The notes below the pieces were generated by a model that saw only the letters and a program-made list of their open reading frames with translations, searched no databases and was not told where the DNA came from. A stretch of DNA of 64,000 nucleotides, taken from positions 186,001 to 250,000 of the forward strand of contig PCXA01000018.1 of assembly GCA_002796325.1 (NCBI GenBank). The letters are read 5' to 3'. The DNA comes from Deltaproteobacteria bacterium CG11_big_fil_rev_8_21_14_0_20_47_16. GTDB taxonomy: Bacteria; UBA10199; GCA-002796325; 1-14-0-20-47-16. The position numbers were made by a program, and so were the translations under genes. Positions 7,437-16,934 of the stretch are shown piece after piece; position 1 is the first letter of the stretch; the number at the start of each line of letters is the position of its first letter.

Positions 7437-9047
7437 ATGAAACTTGCATTAGCACAGATCAACCCGACGGTCGGTGATTTTGAGGGCAATGTCCAAAAGA
7501 TCATCGACCGTGTTCGTTGGGCCGAAAGTGAAGGCGCCGATCTCGTCTGCTTTTCAGAGATGGTGATTACCGGTTATCCACCCCGTGATTTGTTAGAGTC
7601 GCCATCATTTATTAAACACGCAGCACTTGCACTGGATAAAATTGTTTCTGCCATAAAAGGTGATACCATTGTTTGTTTGGGCACAATACTGCCCAACACA
7701 TCAGGTGTTGGGTTGCCATTGCACAATAGTGCCGTCGTGATTCAAAAGGGCAAGGTTGTGTTTACACAACATAAAACATTACTGCCCAATTACGATGTCT
7801 TTGATGAGCAACGCTATTTTGAACCCGCATCAACATATCAACTGTTTCAATTTGGATCTGAAAAAATTGGCATCACCATTTGTGAAGACCTGTGGTTTCA
7901 TGAAAAGCCACGATATCATAAAGATCCCGTTGCAGAACTTGCCGAATTGTCACCGACGCTTGTTCTCAACTTGAGTGCATCACCGTTTGCTTTACATAAG
8001 AATGAGACACGCCTTTCATTGTTACAGCGGGCATCAACGGCTTGTAACGCGCCACTTGTATTTGTGAATCAAGTGGGTGGGAATGATGAACTTGTTTTTG
8101 CAGGGGGCAGTTGTGTTGTTGCACCTGATGGCAACGTGACAATTGAGCTCAAGCGTTTTGAAGAAGACATGCAAGTGATCGTGTCAAATGCTGATTTTTC
8201 TGCTGTACAGCAGAGCGACATCAGTGATGTCTATCATGCGATTGTCTTGGGTCTTCGAGACTATTTTCAAAAGTGTGGATTTAATAAGGCCATCCTTGGT
8301 CTGTCGGGTGGTATTGATTCCTCTGTGGTTGCAGCACTTGCAATGGACGCCCTTGGAAGGGAAGCGGTGATGGGTATTGCGATGCCATCACCCTATTCGA
8401 GTGCGGGAAGTTTAACCGATGCTAAACAATTGGCGCAAAATTTGGGAATTGCGTTCCAAACCATTCCCATTGAAACAGTTTACACTGAATTTCGAAACAT
8501 ACTTTCGGAAGACCTGGCATCACCACCTGATCTGGCCGATGAAAATATTCAGGCACGTATACGCGGTACCATTTTAATGACCTTGTCCAATCGGACGGGC
8601 GCATTGGTATTATCAACGGGCAACAAATCTGAAATTGCCGTGGGCTACTGCACTCTGTATGGCGATATGGCAGGGGGGCTGGCGATATTGTCGGATGTTC
8701 CCAAGATGATGGTCTATGAATTGGCGCGCTATATTAACGCACAGAAGCCCGTGATTCCAGAAAGCGTATTGACCAAGGCGCCATCTGCAGAGCTGCGACC
8801 CAATCAGACCGATCAAGATAGCTTGCCACCGTACGAAATTTTGGATGGTATTTTAGCGGCCTACATTGAACAGCATCTATCTGAAGATGAAATTGTTAAA
8901 GCCGGATTTGATCGTAAAGTAGTCAAAGATATTATTCACCGCATTCAGCACAACGAATACAAGCGTCGCCAAGCCGCGCCCGGCATCAAAATCACCAGCA
9001 AAGCCTTTGGCATGGGCCGCCGTCTTCCCATCGCCAGTAAATGGTAA
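7437..9047 (+). CDS. nadE: Glutamine-dependent NAD+ synthetase
   Basis: The 536-residue enzyme makes NAD from deamido-NAD, ATP and glutamine. The N-terminal nitrilase-type glutaminase (1-260) carries the triad: Glu in CFSEMVITGYPP, Lys in HKTLLPNYDVFDE and Cys in GITICEDLWF. The synthetase domain (270-536) has the PP-loop LGLSGGIDSSVVAALA and STGNKSEIAVGYCTLYGD with a downstream KAPSAELRPNQTDQDSLPPY. Length and domain order are those of the bacterial glutamine-dependent class. It starts two bases after the SCP2 stop and is probably co-transcribed. Confidence 0.95.
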   Translation: MKLALAQINPTVGDFEGNVQKIIDRVRWAESEGADLVCFSEMVITGYPPRDLLESPSFIKHAALALDKIVSAIKGDTIVCLGTILPNTSGVGLPLHNSAVVIQKGKVVFTQHKTLLPNYDVFDEQRYFEPASTYQLFQFGSEKIGITICEDLWFHEKPRYHKDPVAELAELSPTLVLNLSASPFALHKNETRLSLLQRASTACNAPLVFVNQVGGNDELVFAGGSCVVAPDGNVTIELKRFEEDMQVIVSNADFSAVQQSDISDVYHAIVLGLRDYFQKCGFNKAILGLSGGIDSSVVAALAMDALGREAVMGIAMPSPYSSAGSLTDAKQLAQNLGIAFQTIPIETVYTEFRNILSEDLASPPDLADENIQARIRGTILMTLSNRTGALVLSTGNKSEIAVGYCTLYGDMAGGLAILSDVPKMMVYELARYINAQKPVIPESVLTKAPSAELRPNQTDQDSLPPYEILDGILAAYIEQHLSEDEIVKAGFDRKVVKDIIHRIQHNEYKRRQAAPGIKITSKAFGMGRRLPIASKW

Positions 9048-9065
9048 GCATCGTAAGTTTATGTT

Positions 9066-9632
9066 TTAGAAGTGATACGACAATCCGCCTTGCAGCGAGA
9101 AGGGGAAGATGGCGGTGCCGTTATTGGTGCCGGAAATGCCGTCAATGAGTGCAATGCTTCTGAAGATGCCCATGAATTGGAAAGATAATTTCTGGGTGAA
9201 GTAAAAGTCACATCCCACACCGGCCTGTGCTCCCATGCCAGCCGCTTGAGTGCCGTTGCCGCCTGAACCATCTGATACCAAATAAAAGCCGACACCGCCG
9301 AGTAGGAATGGATCGAAATATGTGGCTTCAGGAATAGGGTAATATTTAAAATCCACAGTGGGGATACCAAATACCAAGATGTTATTATTGCCTGCGCTAA
9401 TACCAGTGCCATTTTGGGTGGTTACAACGACTGAAAATGTAGTGGAAAGTTCAGGGGCCCATCGATAGTCAAATGCAAAATAACCACCCACTCCTGGATC
9501 TAATTCTGGTCGTGCATCAACAACATAAATGTTGCCCATACCGCCAGCGGTTACTGAGAAATTCTCCGCGAGTGCCGGTGTTGCAGCGGATGCTAAAGTG
9601 AGTGTAAGAATTGTGAGTGCTAACTTTTTCAT
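9066..9632 (-). CDS. Small outer-membrane beta-barrel protein
   Basis: The 188-residue protein has signal peptide MKKLALTILTLTLASAATPALA and an Ala-X-Ala cut before ENFSV. The mature part alternates hydrophobic and polar residues with aromatic girdles (YFAFDYRWAPELSTTFSVVV, FDPFLLGGVGFYLV) and ends in Phe (LQGGLSYHF), the signal for outer-membrane insertion. It resembles OmpW/OmpA-like 8-stranded barrels, but no specific family is assigned. The ATG at 9632 follows GGGGGA. The gene converges on nadE, with only 18 bases between the stops. Confidence 0.8.
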   Translation of the reverse strand: MKKLALTILTLTLASAATPALAENFSVTAGGMGNIYVVDARPELDPGVGGYFAFDYRWAPELSTTFSVVVTTQNGTGISAGNNNILVFGIPTVDFKYYPIPEATYFDPFLLGGVGFYLVSDGSGGNGTQAAGMGAQAGVGCDFYFTQKLSFQFMGIFRSIALIDGISGTNNGTAIFPFSLQGGLSYHF

Positions 9633-9682
9633 GAGTCCCCCTATTGAACGTGTGCGACACCTAACATGATAAAAATTCAAAA

Positions 9683-10267
9683 TCAAGGAACGCTATGCAA
9701 ATGAAGCAATTTTTCAATCACTGCAGGATAAAGTATGTGCTCAGCCTGATGTATACGTCTTGTGAGACTGTCGAGAGTATCATCTGAATGAATTTCGATT
9801 GTCTGCTGTGCAATAGTGGGTCCCGTATCAATGCCGGCATCCACGTAGTGGATTGTACATCCCGTCACCTTTTGCTGATCTGAAAATGCACGCTCAATGG
9901 CATTCAGACCTGGGTATGCGGGAAGGAGGGCTGGGTGAATGTTAATGATGCGTTTTGAAAATTCAGTTAACAGCGGCTCTGCCACAAGTCGCATGAAACC
10001 GGCAAGGCAGATAAGTTGTGGTGCATAGGGCCGAATGGTCTCTGCTAAGCGTGCGCTATAGTCTGTCTTTGTTTCTGATGGTAATTTAGGGAGTAGTTTT
10101 GTGGGAATGTTGCGTTGTCGGGCTCGTTTCAATGCCATTGCATCTGGTACGTCGCTTAGAACAGCTGCAATGCGCGCATGAAGACGCCCCGCTGCGATAG
10201 CATCCATGATTGCTTGTAGATTGCTGCCTGTGCCTGACGCTAAAACTACAATTGGCGGGTTAGACAT
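9683..10267 (-). CDS. purN: Phosphoribosylglycinamide formyltransferase (PurN)
   Basis: The 194-residue folate-dependent enzyme catalyses the third step of purine synthesis. It shows VVLASGTGSNLQAIMDAI at the N-terminus, LAGFMRLV, the catalytic Asn/His in NIHPALLPAYPG, and the catalytic Asp in HYVDAGIDTGPTIAQ. Length is typical. The ATG at 10267 overlaps the purM stop by eight bases, so the two are translationally coupled in a purM-purN order. Confidence 0.95.
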   Translation of the reverse strand: MSNPPIVVLASGTGSNLQAIMDAIAAGRLHARIAAVLSDVPDAMALKRARQRNIPTKLLPKLPSETKTDYSARLAETIRPYAPQLICLAGFMRLVAEPLLTEFSKRIINIHPALLPAYPGLNAIERAFSDQQKVTGCTIHYVDAGIDTGPTIAQQTIEIHSDDTLDSLTRRIHQAEHILYPAVIEKLLHLHSVP

Positions 10268-11294
10268 AGACGACACCAGGGTCACCTTTTGGGCGCTTTG
10301 CAATTTTACCGATAATCCAGGCTTGCTGATTTAAACTCTGAATGCGATCGCGGGTTTCTATTGCGTCTTCTTCTGGCACTACGATGCAAAGACCAATGCC
10401 ACAATTGAAAACACGACGCATTTCATTCATACCAATGTTGCCAGTTTGTTGAATGAATTTCATCAATGGTGGAAGTTCCCATGAATGCCATTCAATACGC
10501 CCCTGACATGTTTTGGGTAAAATGCGCGGCAGGTTGTCGGTAATACCCCCACCTGTAATGTGGGCAATGCCACGAATGCGTGTGGTGTTACGAAGTTTTG
10601 AAATCAGATTAGGGTAGAGGCAGGTGGGGGTGAGAAGAGCCTCTCCTAATGGTTGATCAACTCCGGGAATAGATTGGTTCCAGTTGAGTTTGTGTTCTGT
10701 ACAAACGGCGCGGATGAGTGAGTAGCCATTACTATGAAATCCACTCGATGCGATGCCAATAATAGCATCGTCGATAGCAATAGATGAACCATCGATGATT
10801 TCATCTCGCTCGACAGCCCCAACAGTAAATCCTGCGATGTCGAAATCTTTGCCATGGTACATCCCAGGCATTTCTGCGGTTTCTCCACCAATAAGAGAAC
10901 AGTTAATCTCCCCGCAAGCACGGGCGATACCTTGGACAATGGCCGCATGGTTGGAGGGGTCCAGGTGACCCGATGCAAAGTAGTCCAAAAAGAAGAGGGG
11001 TTCTGCGCCTGAGCAGATGATATCATTGACACACATACCCACCAGATCCTGTCCAATTGTGTCGTAACGGCCCACATCAATCGCAATTCGCAGTTTTGTG
11101 CCGACACCGTCGGTCGAAGAGACCAATACTGGTTGTTTGTACTTTTGGAGGTTGAGGGCAAAGTGTGCGCCAAATCCACCAATGCCTGAAAGGACCTCTG
11201 GGCGGTAAGTGGCGGCTGCACTGTCTTTGATGGCTTTGACGAACTCATCCCCAGCGTCAATATTGACGCCGGCTTGCTGGTAGGAACTGGTCAT
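10260..11294 (-). CDS. purM: Phosphoribosylformylglycinamidine cyclo-ligase (AIR synthetase)
   Basis: The 344-residue ATP-dependent cyclase catalyses the fifth step of purine synthesis. Typical blocks: SGIGGFGAHF, STDGVGTKLRIA, the DLVGMCVNDIICSGAEPLFFLDYFA segment, LIGGETAEMPGMY, GIASSGFHSNGYSLIR and AHITGGGITDNLPRILP. AAAGGA lies eight bases before the ATG at 11294. It is divergent from the histidine kinase gene, with 174 bases between. Confidence 0.95.
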   Translation of the reverse strand: MTSSYQQAGVNIDAGDEFVKAIKDSAAATYRPEVLSGIGGFGAHFALNLQKYKQPVLVSSTDGVGTKLRIAIDVGRYDTIGQDLVGMCVNDIICSGAEPLFFLDYFASGHLDPSNHAAIVQGIARACGEINCSLIGGETAEMPGMYHGKDFDIAGFTVGAVERDEIIDGSSIAIDDAIIGIASSGFHSNGYSLIRAVCTEHKLNWNQSIPGVDQPLGEALLTPTCLYPNLISKLRNTTRIRGIAHITGGGITDNLPRILPKTCQGRIEWHSWELPPLMKFIQQTGNIGMNEMRRVFNCGIGLCIVVPEEDAIETRDRIQSLNQQAWIIGKIAKRPKGDPGVVYV

Positions 11295-11468
11295 ATAGAG
11301 TATCCTTTGCCTCATGGGGTTAATTTTGTTTTAAATAGGCCGTAAATATTTTGACGCTTTTGTTAAAAATAATTTCTTTAAAATCAAATAGTTAATCAAT
11401 TTGATCGGAAAGTGCTTCCCGATTTTGTATTTTGCCTGTATATTTTTACCCTGCACACGGAGATATTA

Positions 11469-12677
11469 ATGGCGCAACCGCAAGTCCATAAGTCTGAGGC
11501 CGTCACCAAGCGGGGGAAAAAAGCCCCCAATGCATCCGTCAAATCACAAACCACCAAGAAGAGCAAGAATGGTCATGAAGCTGAATCTCGCCTCAAGGAA
11601 TTGGAAGATTTGGTCGCCATATTGTCGCGCGGTAAATATATGTGGGAGTCCACTTTTGATGCCATTACAGACCCCGTCAGTATTATTTCGAAGGATTACA
11701 CCATTGAACGGGCCAACACAGCGATGGCGCAGGTTGCAAATTGCGATATACGTAAAGTGATTGGTAAAAAATGCTACGAAGTATTCGCAGGGCGCAACTC
11801 ACCATGCCAAGGCTGTCCTGCAATGGCGGCTTGGTCTAAACAAAGGCCGATGCTGAATCGCTTGGATTCTTTAATTTGTGATCATAACTATGAAGTACAT
11901 GCATTTCCACTTGCCTCTAGCAAAGATGATTCGAAATCCATGATTATGCACTATCGGGATATTTCGGAGTCTGAGCGTCTGCAACAAGAGCTGATTCAGC
12001 AGGAAAAGATGGCGGCAATTGGTATGTTGGCAGGCGGTATTGCTCATGAAATTAATAACCCATTGGGTGGTATTTTGGCGTTCACGCAGCTCTTGATTCG
12101 AGACTGTACGGGTGAGAGTGCAATGAAAGGCGATCTCGAAGAAATTGAACGTGCTGCGGTACGGTGTAAAAAAATTGTTTCTGATCTGTTGGATTTTTCA
12201 CGCTTGTCCAAACCCAAAGATCGTCAGTGGTTAGATGTAAATCCTCTATTAGAAAAACTATTTCCATTCCTTAAGATGGAATTTAAATCGTGGAATATTG
12301 ATTTAGTAACGGATCTAGATGCCAGCATTCCAAAGGCGTTTGGCAGTGCCAATCAATTACAGCAAGTGTTTTTAAATCTCATTACCAACGCCTGTCATGC
12401 AATGCCAAAAGGTGGGACGCTTACAGTCAAAACACAAATTTCCCGTGATAAGTCGAGCGTTGTTGTTCGGATTGTAGATACGGGCGTAGGTATTCCCAAG
12501 GCCAATCTCGCTAAAATTTTTGATCCATTTTTTACAACAAAAGAGCCGGGTAAGGGAACAGGGCTTGGATTGTCCGTAAGCTATCGTATCATTAAAGAAC
12601 ATAAGGGAAGTATCGTTGTGGATAGTGAACTGGGGCGTGGAACCACATTTTCAGTGGAACTGCCAGCCGAACAATAA
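11469..12677 (+). CDS. Soluble PAS-domain sensor histidine kinase (NtrB-like)
   Basis: The 402-residue protein has no membrane segment. A Lys-rich, low-complexity N-terminus (1-40) is followed by a PAS domain (about 55-170) containing a Cys cluster, [13 protein letters not shown]. Next come HisKA with phospho-acceptor His193 in [14 protein letters not shown], and HATPase_c with N-box [17 protein letters not shown] and GTGLGLS. The domain order matches NtrB/AtoS-type kinases that feed sigma-54 response regulators. It is the first gene of a long same-strand block of three such regulators and a partner-switching module, so it probably phosphorylates one or both intact receivers. The two Cys could bind a metal or sense redox; that is inference. 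Confidence 0.9.
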   Translation: MAQPQVHKSEAVTKRGKKAPNASVKSQTTKKSKNGHEAESRLKELEDLVAILSRGKYMWESTFDAITDPVSIISKDYTIERANTAMAQVANCDIRKVIGKKCYEVFAGRNSPCQGCPAMAAWSKQRPMLNRLDSLICDHNYEVHAFPLASSKDDSKSMIMHYRDISESERLQQELIQQEKMAAIGMLAGGIAHEINNPLGGILAFTQLLIRDCTGESAMKGDLEEIERAAVRCKKIVSDLLDFSRLSKPKDRQWLDVNPLLEKLFPFLKMEFKSWNIDLVTDLDASIPKAFGSANQLQQVFLNLITNACHAMPKGGTLTVKTQISRDKSSVVVRIVDTGVGIPKANLAKIFDPFFTTKEPGKGTGLGLSVSYRIIKEHKGSIVVDSELGRGTTFSVELPAEQ

Positions 12678-12688
12678 GGAGGTGTGCG

Positions 12689-14074
12689 ATGAATGGGAAT
12701 ATTCTCATCGTAGATGACGAGGCAATGATTCGCAGGGCGCTGGAAAAATTCTTAGGCGACCTTGGATACAAAACATGGACCGCAGAGAATGGTAAAACGG
12801 CCATGGAAGTCATCCGATCCGAATCCATTAATCTCGTTATTACAGATCTCATGATGCCAGAGATGAATGGTGTTGAACTTATCTCTCAGGTCAAACAGGC
12901 CAGCCCCAATACAGTATGCATCATCATGACGGCATTTGGAACGATTACGAGTGCTGTTGAGGGGATGAAAGCGGGGGCATACCATTATCTCACCAAGCCA
13001 TTTGAACTGGATGATATTGCATCACTTGTGGCGACCGCTTTGGAGCACCAAGCGTTGAAGGTAGAGAACGCGACACTTCGTCGTCAATTGCGATCCAAGT
13101 ACAAATTTGAAGGTATTCTGGGTACCAGTGCCGAAATGAATTCCGTATTTTCGTTGATGGAGAAAGTTGCGGATACAGATAGCACAATTTTGATTTTGGG
13201 TGAGTCGGGCACAGGTAAAGAACTCGTTGCCAAAGCTATACATTATAATAGTCGCCGATCGGAAAAGCCGCTTGTCATTGTTAATTGTGCGGCCATTCCT
13301 GAAAATCTTTTGGAAAGTGAGTTGTTTGGACACGTCAAAGGATCTTTCACTGGAGCATACCAAGCGCACGAAGGTCATTTTGCACAGGCGAATGGTGGGA
13401 CAATTTTCTTGGATGAAATTGGTGAAATGAGCCCCAAGCTTCAGGTGAAGTTGTTGAGGGTCTTGCAAGAGCGTAAGTATGAACCCGTTGGGTCCACCCG
13501 AACAGAAAATGTGGACGTGCGAATCATAACAGCAACCAATCGTGATCTGGAACAAGAAGTAAAAGAAGGTCGATTCCGTGAAGATCTGTTTTATCGTTTG
13601 AATGTGATCCCTGTTAAAATACCAGCGCTTCGTAATCGTCATGATGATATTCCACTACTGCTGAACCACTTTTTGAAGAAGAGTAATGAAACAAATGAAC
13701 GTAATGTAGAGGGTTTTACACCCGAAGCGCTTAAGGTGCTTTGTGAGTATGATTGGCCGGGTAACGTTCGTGAGTTGGAAAATTTGGTGGAGCGTACAGT
13801 TGTAATTAAAGAGATAGGCTGGATGGATGTATCAGATTTGCCGGAAAAAATTTCCAAAACACCTGCACATTTTCATCCTCAAAAGGTTGTAATCCCAGAT
13901 TCAGGTCTTTCATTTAATGAAATTGTTAATGATTTTGAAAATGAATTAATTCTTCAGGCACTCCGTAAGTGTAATTGGAACAAAAACAAGGCAGCAACAT
14001 TGCTGCAGCTAAATCGCACAACTCTAGTGGAAAAAATTAAAAAGAAACAGTTGGATAAGACGCTACCTGCTTAA
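12689..14074 (+). CDS. Sigma-54-dependent response regulator 1 (NtrC family)
   Basis: The 461-residue protein has an intact receiver (IVDDE, Asp53 in ITDLMMP, MTAFG, LTKPF). An AAA+ domain (about 140-375) follows with Walker A GESGTGKE, the sigma-54-contact loop GSFTGA, Walker B TIFLDEIGEM and FREDLFYRLNV. The Fis-type HTH is CNWNKNKAATLLQLNRTTLVEKIKK. The contact loop reads GSFTGA rather than GAFTGA, a conservative variant. A strong GGAGG lies before the ATG, 11 bases after the kinase stop. Confidence 0.95.
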   Translation: MNGNILIVDDEAMIRRALEKFLGDLGYKTWTAENGKTAMEVIRSESINLVITDLMMPEMNGVELISQVKQASPNTVCIIMTAFGTITSAVEGMKAGAYHYLTKPFELDDIASLVATALEHQALKVENATLRRQLRSKYKFEGILGTSAEMNSVFSLMEKVADTDSTILILGESGTGKELVAKAIHYNSRRSEKPLVIVNCAAIPENLLESELFGHVKGSFTGAYQAHEGHFAQANGGTIFLDEIGEMSPKLQVKLLRVLQERKYEPVGSTRTENVDVRIITATNRDLEQEVKEGRFREDLFYRLNVIPVKIPALRNRHDDIPLLLNHFLKKSNETNERNVEGFTPEALKVLCEYDWPGNVRELENLVERTVVIKEIGWMDVSDLPEKISKTPAHFHPQKVVIPDSGLSFNEIVNDFENELILQALRKCNWNKNKAATLLQLNRTTLVEKIKKKQLDKTLPA

Positions 14075-14089
14075 GGCATGGGAGGAAAA

Positions 14090-15532
14090 ATGTATAAAAC
14101 AGTTAATCTATTGGTTGTGGATGACGACGAATCTTTGGTGAAAGTTTTTGAGCGGGTGGCCAAAGAACAAGGACTGACAGTGGCGTTGTGTCGCACTGGG
14201 GTTGAAGCCTTGGAATACCTTAACAAGAATGTGGTTGAGGTTGCAGTCGTCGATATTAATTTGCCAGGCTACAATGGCATGCAAGTCTTGGAATACATCA
14301 AGCGCAACCAGTTTCCGACAGAAACCATCATGATGACAGGAGTCGGTAATGTGGAGACTGCGGTGAATGCCATCAAGATGGGTGCATACGATTATATTAC
14401 CAAACCATTTGAAGATATTAATAAGGTCGTCGTGCTGATCAACAAGGCTCTGGAACGCTATCGTTTGATGCAAAAGATTAGACGATTGGAGCGCCAAAGT
14501 AGTGATCAGATATCTTATGAAGAACTGGTGGGGAAAAGCCGAAACATGCAGGACGTTTTCAGTACAATTGATAGTATTGCAGGAACAACATCAACGGTTC
14601 TGGTGTTGGGTGAGAGTGGTACAGGTAAAGAACTAGTGGCGCGCGCGATTCACAAGCGTTCTAAACGCAAAGATAAGCCATTTGTGGTTATTAACTGTGC
14701 GGCGTTGTCTGAACATCTTTTAGAAAGTGAATTGTTTGGTCACAAAAAAGGATCATTTACAGGTGCGATCAGTGACAAGCGCGGTTTATTTGAAGAGGCA
14801 GATAACGGCACCATATTTTTGGATGAAATTGGTGAGGTTCCACCCCTTATTCAAGTTAAGCTGTTGAGAATTTTGCAAGAAGGGGAGATGCGCCCTGTGG
14901 GTGGTAATCAGAGCAAGAAAGTCGATGTCCGTGTTATTGCTGCAACGAATCGTGATCTACAGCAGTTCGTCAAAGATGGTATGTTTCGTGAGGACTTGTA
15001 TTATCGTTTGAATGTGATTTCAATTACACTGCCACCACTGCGTGATCGTCCAGAAGATATCCCATTGCTGTCGTATCACTTTTTAGAAAAGTATCGGAAG
15101 AAAATGGAAAAGGAAGTGACGAAGATTTCTGTGGATGCCCTGCAAAGTTTGCAGAGTTATCGTTGGGTGGGTAACGTCCGTGAATTGGAAAACGTCATTG
15201 AGCGTGCGGTTGTTTTAGTCAACGGAGATACGATTACAGCACGTGATCTACCACCGAAGATATTGGGAGATGCGTTCTATTTGACCTCCGATGAATCAGG
15301 AGATTCGTCAGATCTGTCCAAGTTTGATTACCAAGAAGCTAAAAATCGTGCACTTTGGGCGTTTAATCGTAGTTATCTGTCCAATTTGTTGCGGCAGGCT
15401 AACGGTAATCTATCATCGGCGGCAACCAAGGCCGGCATGGATCGAAGTAATTTTAAGAAGATCATCAAAAAGTACAACGTCGAAATTATGGAGTATAAAA
15501 GAAAACAAGGCGGAAAAACAACGGAGGAGTAA
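14090..15532 (+). CDS. Sigma-54-dependent response regulator 2 (NtrC family)
   Basis: The 480-residue protein has an intact receiver (VVDDDE, Asp55 in VAVVDINLPGYNG, MMTGVG, ITKPF). Its AAA+ domain has GESGTGKE, GSFTGA, TIFLDEIGEV, FREDLYYRLNV and WVGNVRELENV. A C-terminal HTH follows (ANGNLSSAATKAGMDRSNF). The ATG at 14090 has GGGAGG five bases upstream and is preferred to the ATG at 14078. It lies 15 bases after regulator 1. An insertion of acidic and Ser residues separates AAA+ from HTH. Confidence 0.95.
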   Translation: MYKTVNLLVVDDDESLVKVFERVAKEQGLTVALCRTGVEALEYLNKNVVEVAVVDINLPGYNGMQVLEYIKRNQFPTETIMMTGVGNVETAVNAIKMGAYDYITKPFEDINKVVVLINKALERYRLMQKIRRLERQSSDQISYEELVGKSRNMQDVFSTIDSIAGTTSTVLVLGESGTGKELVARAIHKRSKRKDKPFVVINCAALSEHLLESELFGHKKGSFTGAISDKRGLFEEADNGTIFLDEIGEVPPLIQVKLLRILQEGEMRPVGGNQSKKVDVRVIAATNRDLQQFVKDGMFREDLYYRLNVISITLPPLRDRPEDIPLLSYHFLEKYRKKMEKEVTKISVDALQSLQSYRWVGNVRELENVIERAVVLVNGDTITARDLPPKILGDAFYLTSDESGDSSDLSKFDYQEAKNRALWAFNRSYLSNLLRQANGNLSSAATKAGMDRSNFKKIIKKYNVEIMEYKRKQGGKTTEE

Positions 15533-15535
15533 CTT

Positions 15536-16918
15536 ATGAAAAACTCCAATCATGGAAAAGTACTGATTGTCTCGGACAAGGCGGTTGACCCTAATCTGGG
15601 CAACTATCTTGAAAAGGCGGGATGGACAATTGGTCGAACGAAGGTTGCCGAATTTTCGACGGTGATGTCGCTGGAAACCCCCGATGCTATTTTGATACGG
15701 GCCAGCTCAAATTCCTTACAATTACGTCAGCAGGTTGAGATGGTACGTAACTTTGACGATAATCTGCCAGTCCTTATTATGGTTGATAAAGGAGATGTGG
15801 CGCAGGCCGTTGAATTTGTGAAACAAGGCGCGTATGATTATTTTATTGAGCCTGTTGATTTGGAGCGTCTGGAAACGTCGCTTGCTCATGCAGTTAAACT
15901 ATATCATTTGACGAAAAAAGTGTTCCTGTTGGAAAATCAAATGGGGTGGCGTGGCGAGTTTGATAATATTATTGGGCATAGCGCCAAGATGCAGGAAATC
16001 TTTCAATTGATTTCAAGTGTCGCCAAGAGTAATGCCACAGTTTTGATTACTGGTGAAAGTGGTACCGGTAAAGAGCTTGTTGCGCGTGCGCTGCATAAGC
16101 ACAGTGTGCGTAATCAAAAACGATTTTTGGATTTGAACTGTGGTGCGATCCCCCGCGAATTGTTGGAAAACGAACTTTTTGGTCATGAGCGTGGTGCGTA
16201 TACGGGCGCAGATCGTTTGTATATTGGCTGCTGTGAGCGTGCGAGTGGTGGGACGCTCTTTTTAGATGAAATTTGTGAGATGGACCCCAGTCTGCAGGTC
16301 AAAATATTGCGCCTGCTGCAAGAACGCAGCTTTATGCGTGTGGGCGGGACAGATAAAATTGATGTGGATGTGAGGTTCGTGGCTGCAACCAATCGCAATG
16401 TGATGCAAGAGGTCAAGGAGGGGCGATTCCGCGAGGATCTTTATTATCGTCTGAATGTGGTTACAATTCATATTCCATCACTTCGTGAACGCACTGAGGA
16501 TATTCCACTTCTTGCAAAGCACTTTCTCGAGAAGTTCTGCCGAAAGAATGAAAAAATATTTGTCGACTTTCACCCAGAGGCGCTGGCTTGTTTAATGAAC
16601 TATGACTGGCCGGGAAATGTGCGTGAATTAGAAAATATTATTGAACGGGTAGTGGTGCTCAATAATGATACTCAGGTAAAAGTTAAGCATCTGCCAGTAC
16701 AAATGCAGACAGTGCGTAAACGTTCTGGCGATTTTCAGAAAGAGGGAACTCCGCTCCTGGGAGACAACCAGACCATTATTCCGTTAGACCTGATTGAGAA
16801 GTATGCCATTGAGGCTGCATTACAAAAATGTGTGGGTAATGTGAGTGAGGCAGCCAAGAAATTAAAAATTGGGCAGGCAACGCTCTATCGTAAAATTCGT
16901 CAGTACGGGCTTCGATAA
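15536..16918 (+). CDS. Sigma-54 activator 3 with a degenerate pseudo-receiver
   Basis: The 460-residue protein has the fold pattern of a receiver at 1-125, but every catalytic position is changed. The acidic pair reads VSDK, the phospho-Asp strand reads AILIRASSNS with no Asp, the Thr position reads IMVDKG, and the conserved Lys is Glu in YFIEPVD. The AAA+ part is intact (GESGTGKE, GAYTGA, FREDLYYRLNV, YDWPGNVRELENI), although Walker B is followed by Cys (DEICEM instead of DEIGEM). The Fis-type HTH VGNVSEAAKKLKIGQATLYR is present. It cannot be switched by aspartyl phosphorylation and may be constitutive, ligand-controlled or a hetero-oligomer partner. GGAGG precedes the start, which lies 3 bases after regulator 2. 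Confidence 0.93.
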   Translation: MKNSNHGKVLIVSDKAVDPNLGNYLEKAGWTIGRTKVAEFSTVMSLETPDAILIRASSNSLQLRQQVEMVRNFDDNLPVLIMVDKGDVAQAVEFVKQGAYDYFIEPVDLERLETSLAHAVKLYHLTKKVFLLENQMGWRGEFDNIIGHSAKMQEIFQLISSVAKSNATVLITGESGTGKELVARALHKHSVRNQKRFLDLNCGAIPRELLENELFGHERGAYTGADRLYIGCCERASGGTLFLDEICEMDPSLQVKILRLLQERSFMRVGGTDKIDVDVRFVAATNRNVMQEVKEGRFREDLYYRLNVVTIHIPSLRERTEDIPLLAKHFLEKFCRKNEKIFVDFHPEALACLMNYDWPGNVRELENIIERVVVLNNDTQVKVKHLPVQMQTVRKRSGDFQKEGTPLLGDNQTIIPLDLIEKYAIEAALQKCVGNVSEAAKKLKIGQATLYRKIRQYGLR

Positions 16919-16934
16919 AATAAAAGGGGGGGTT

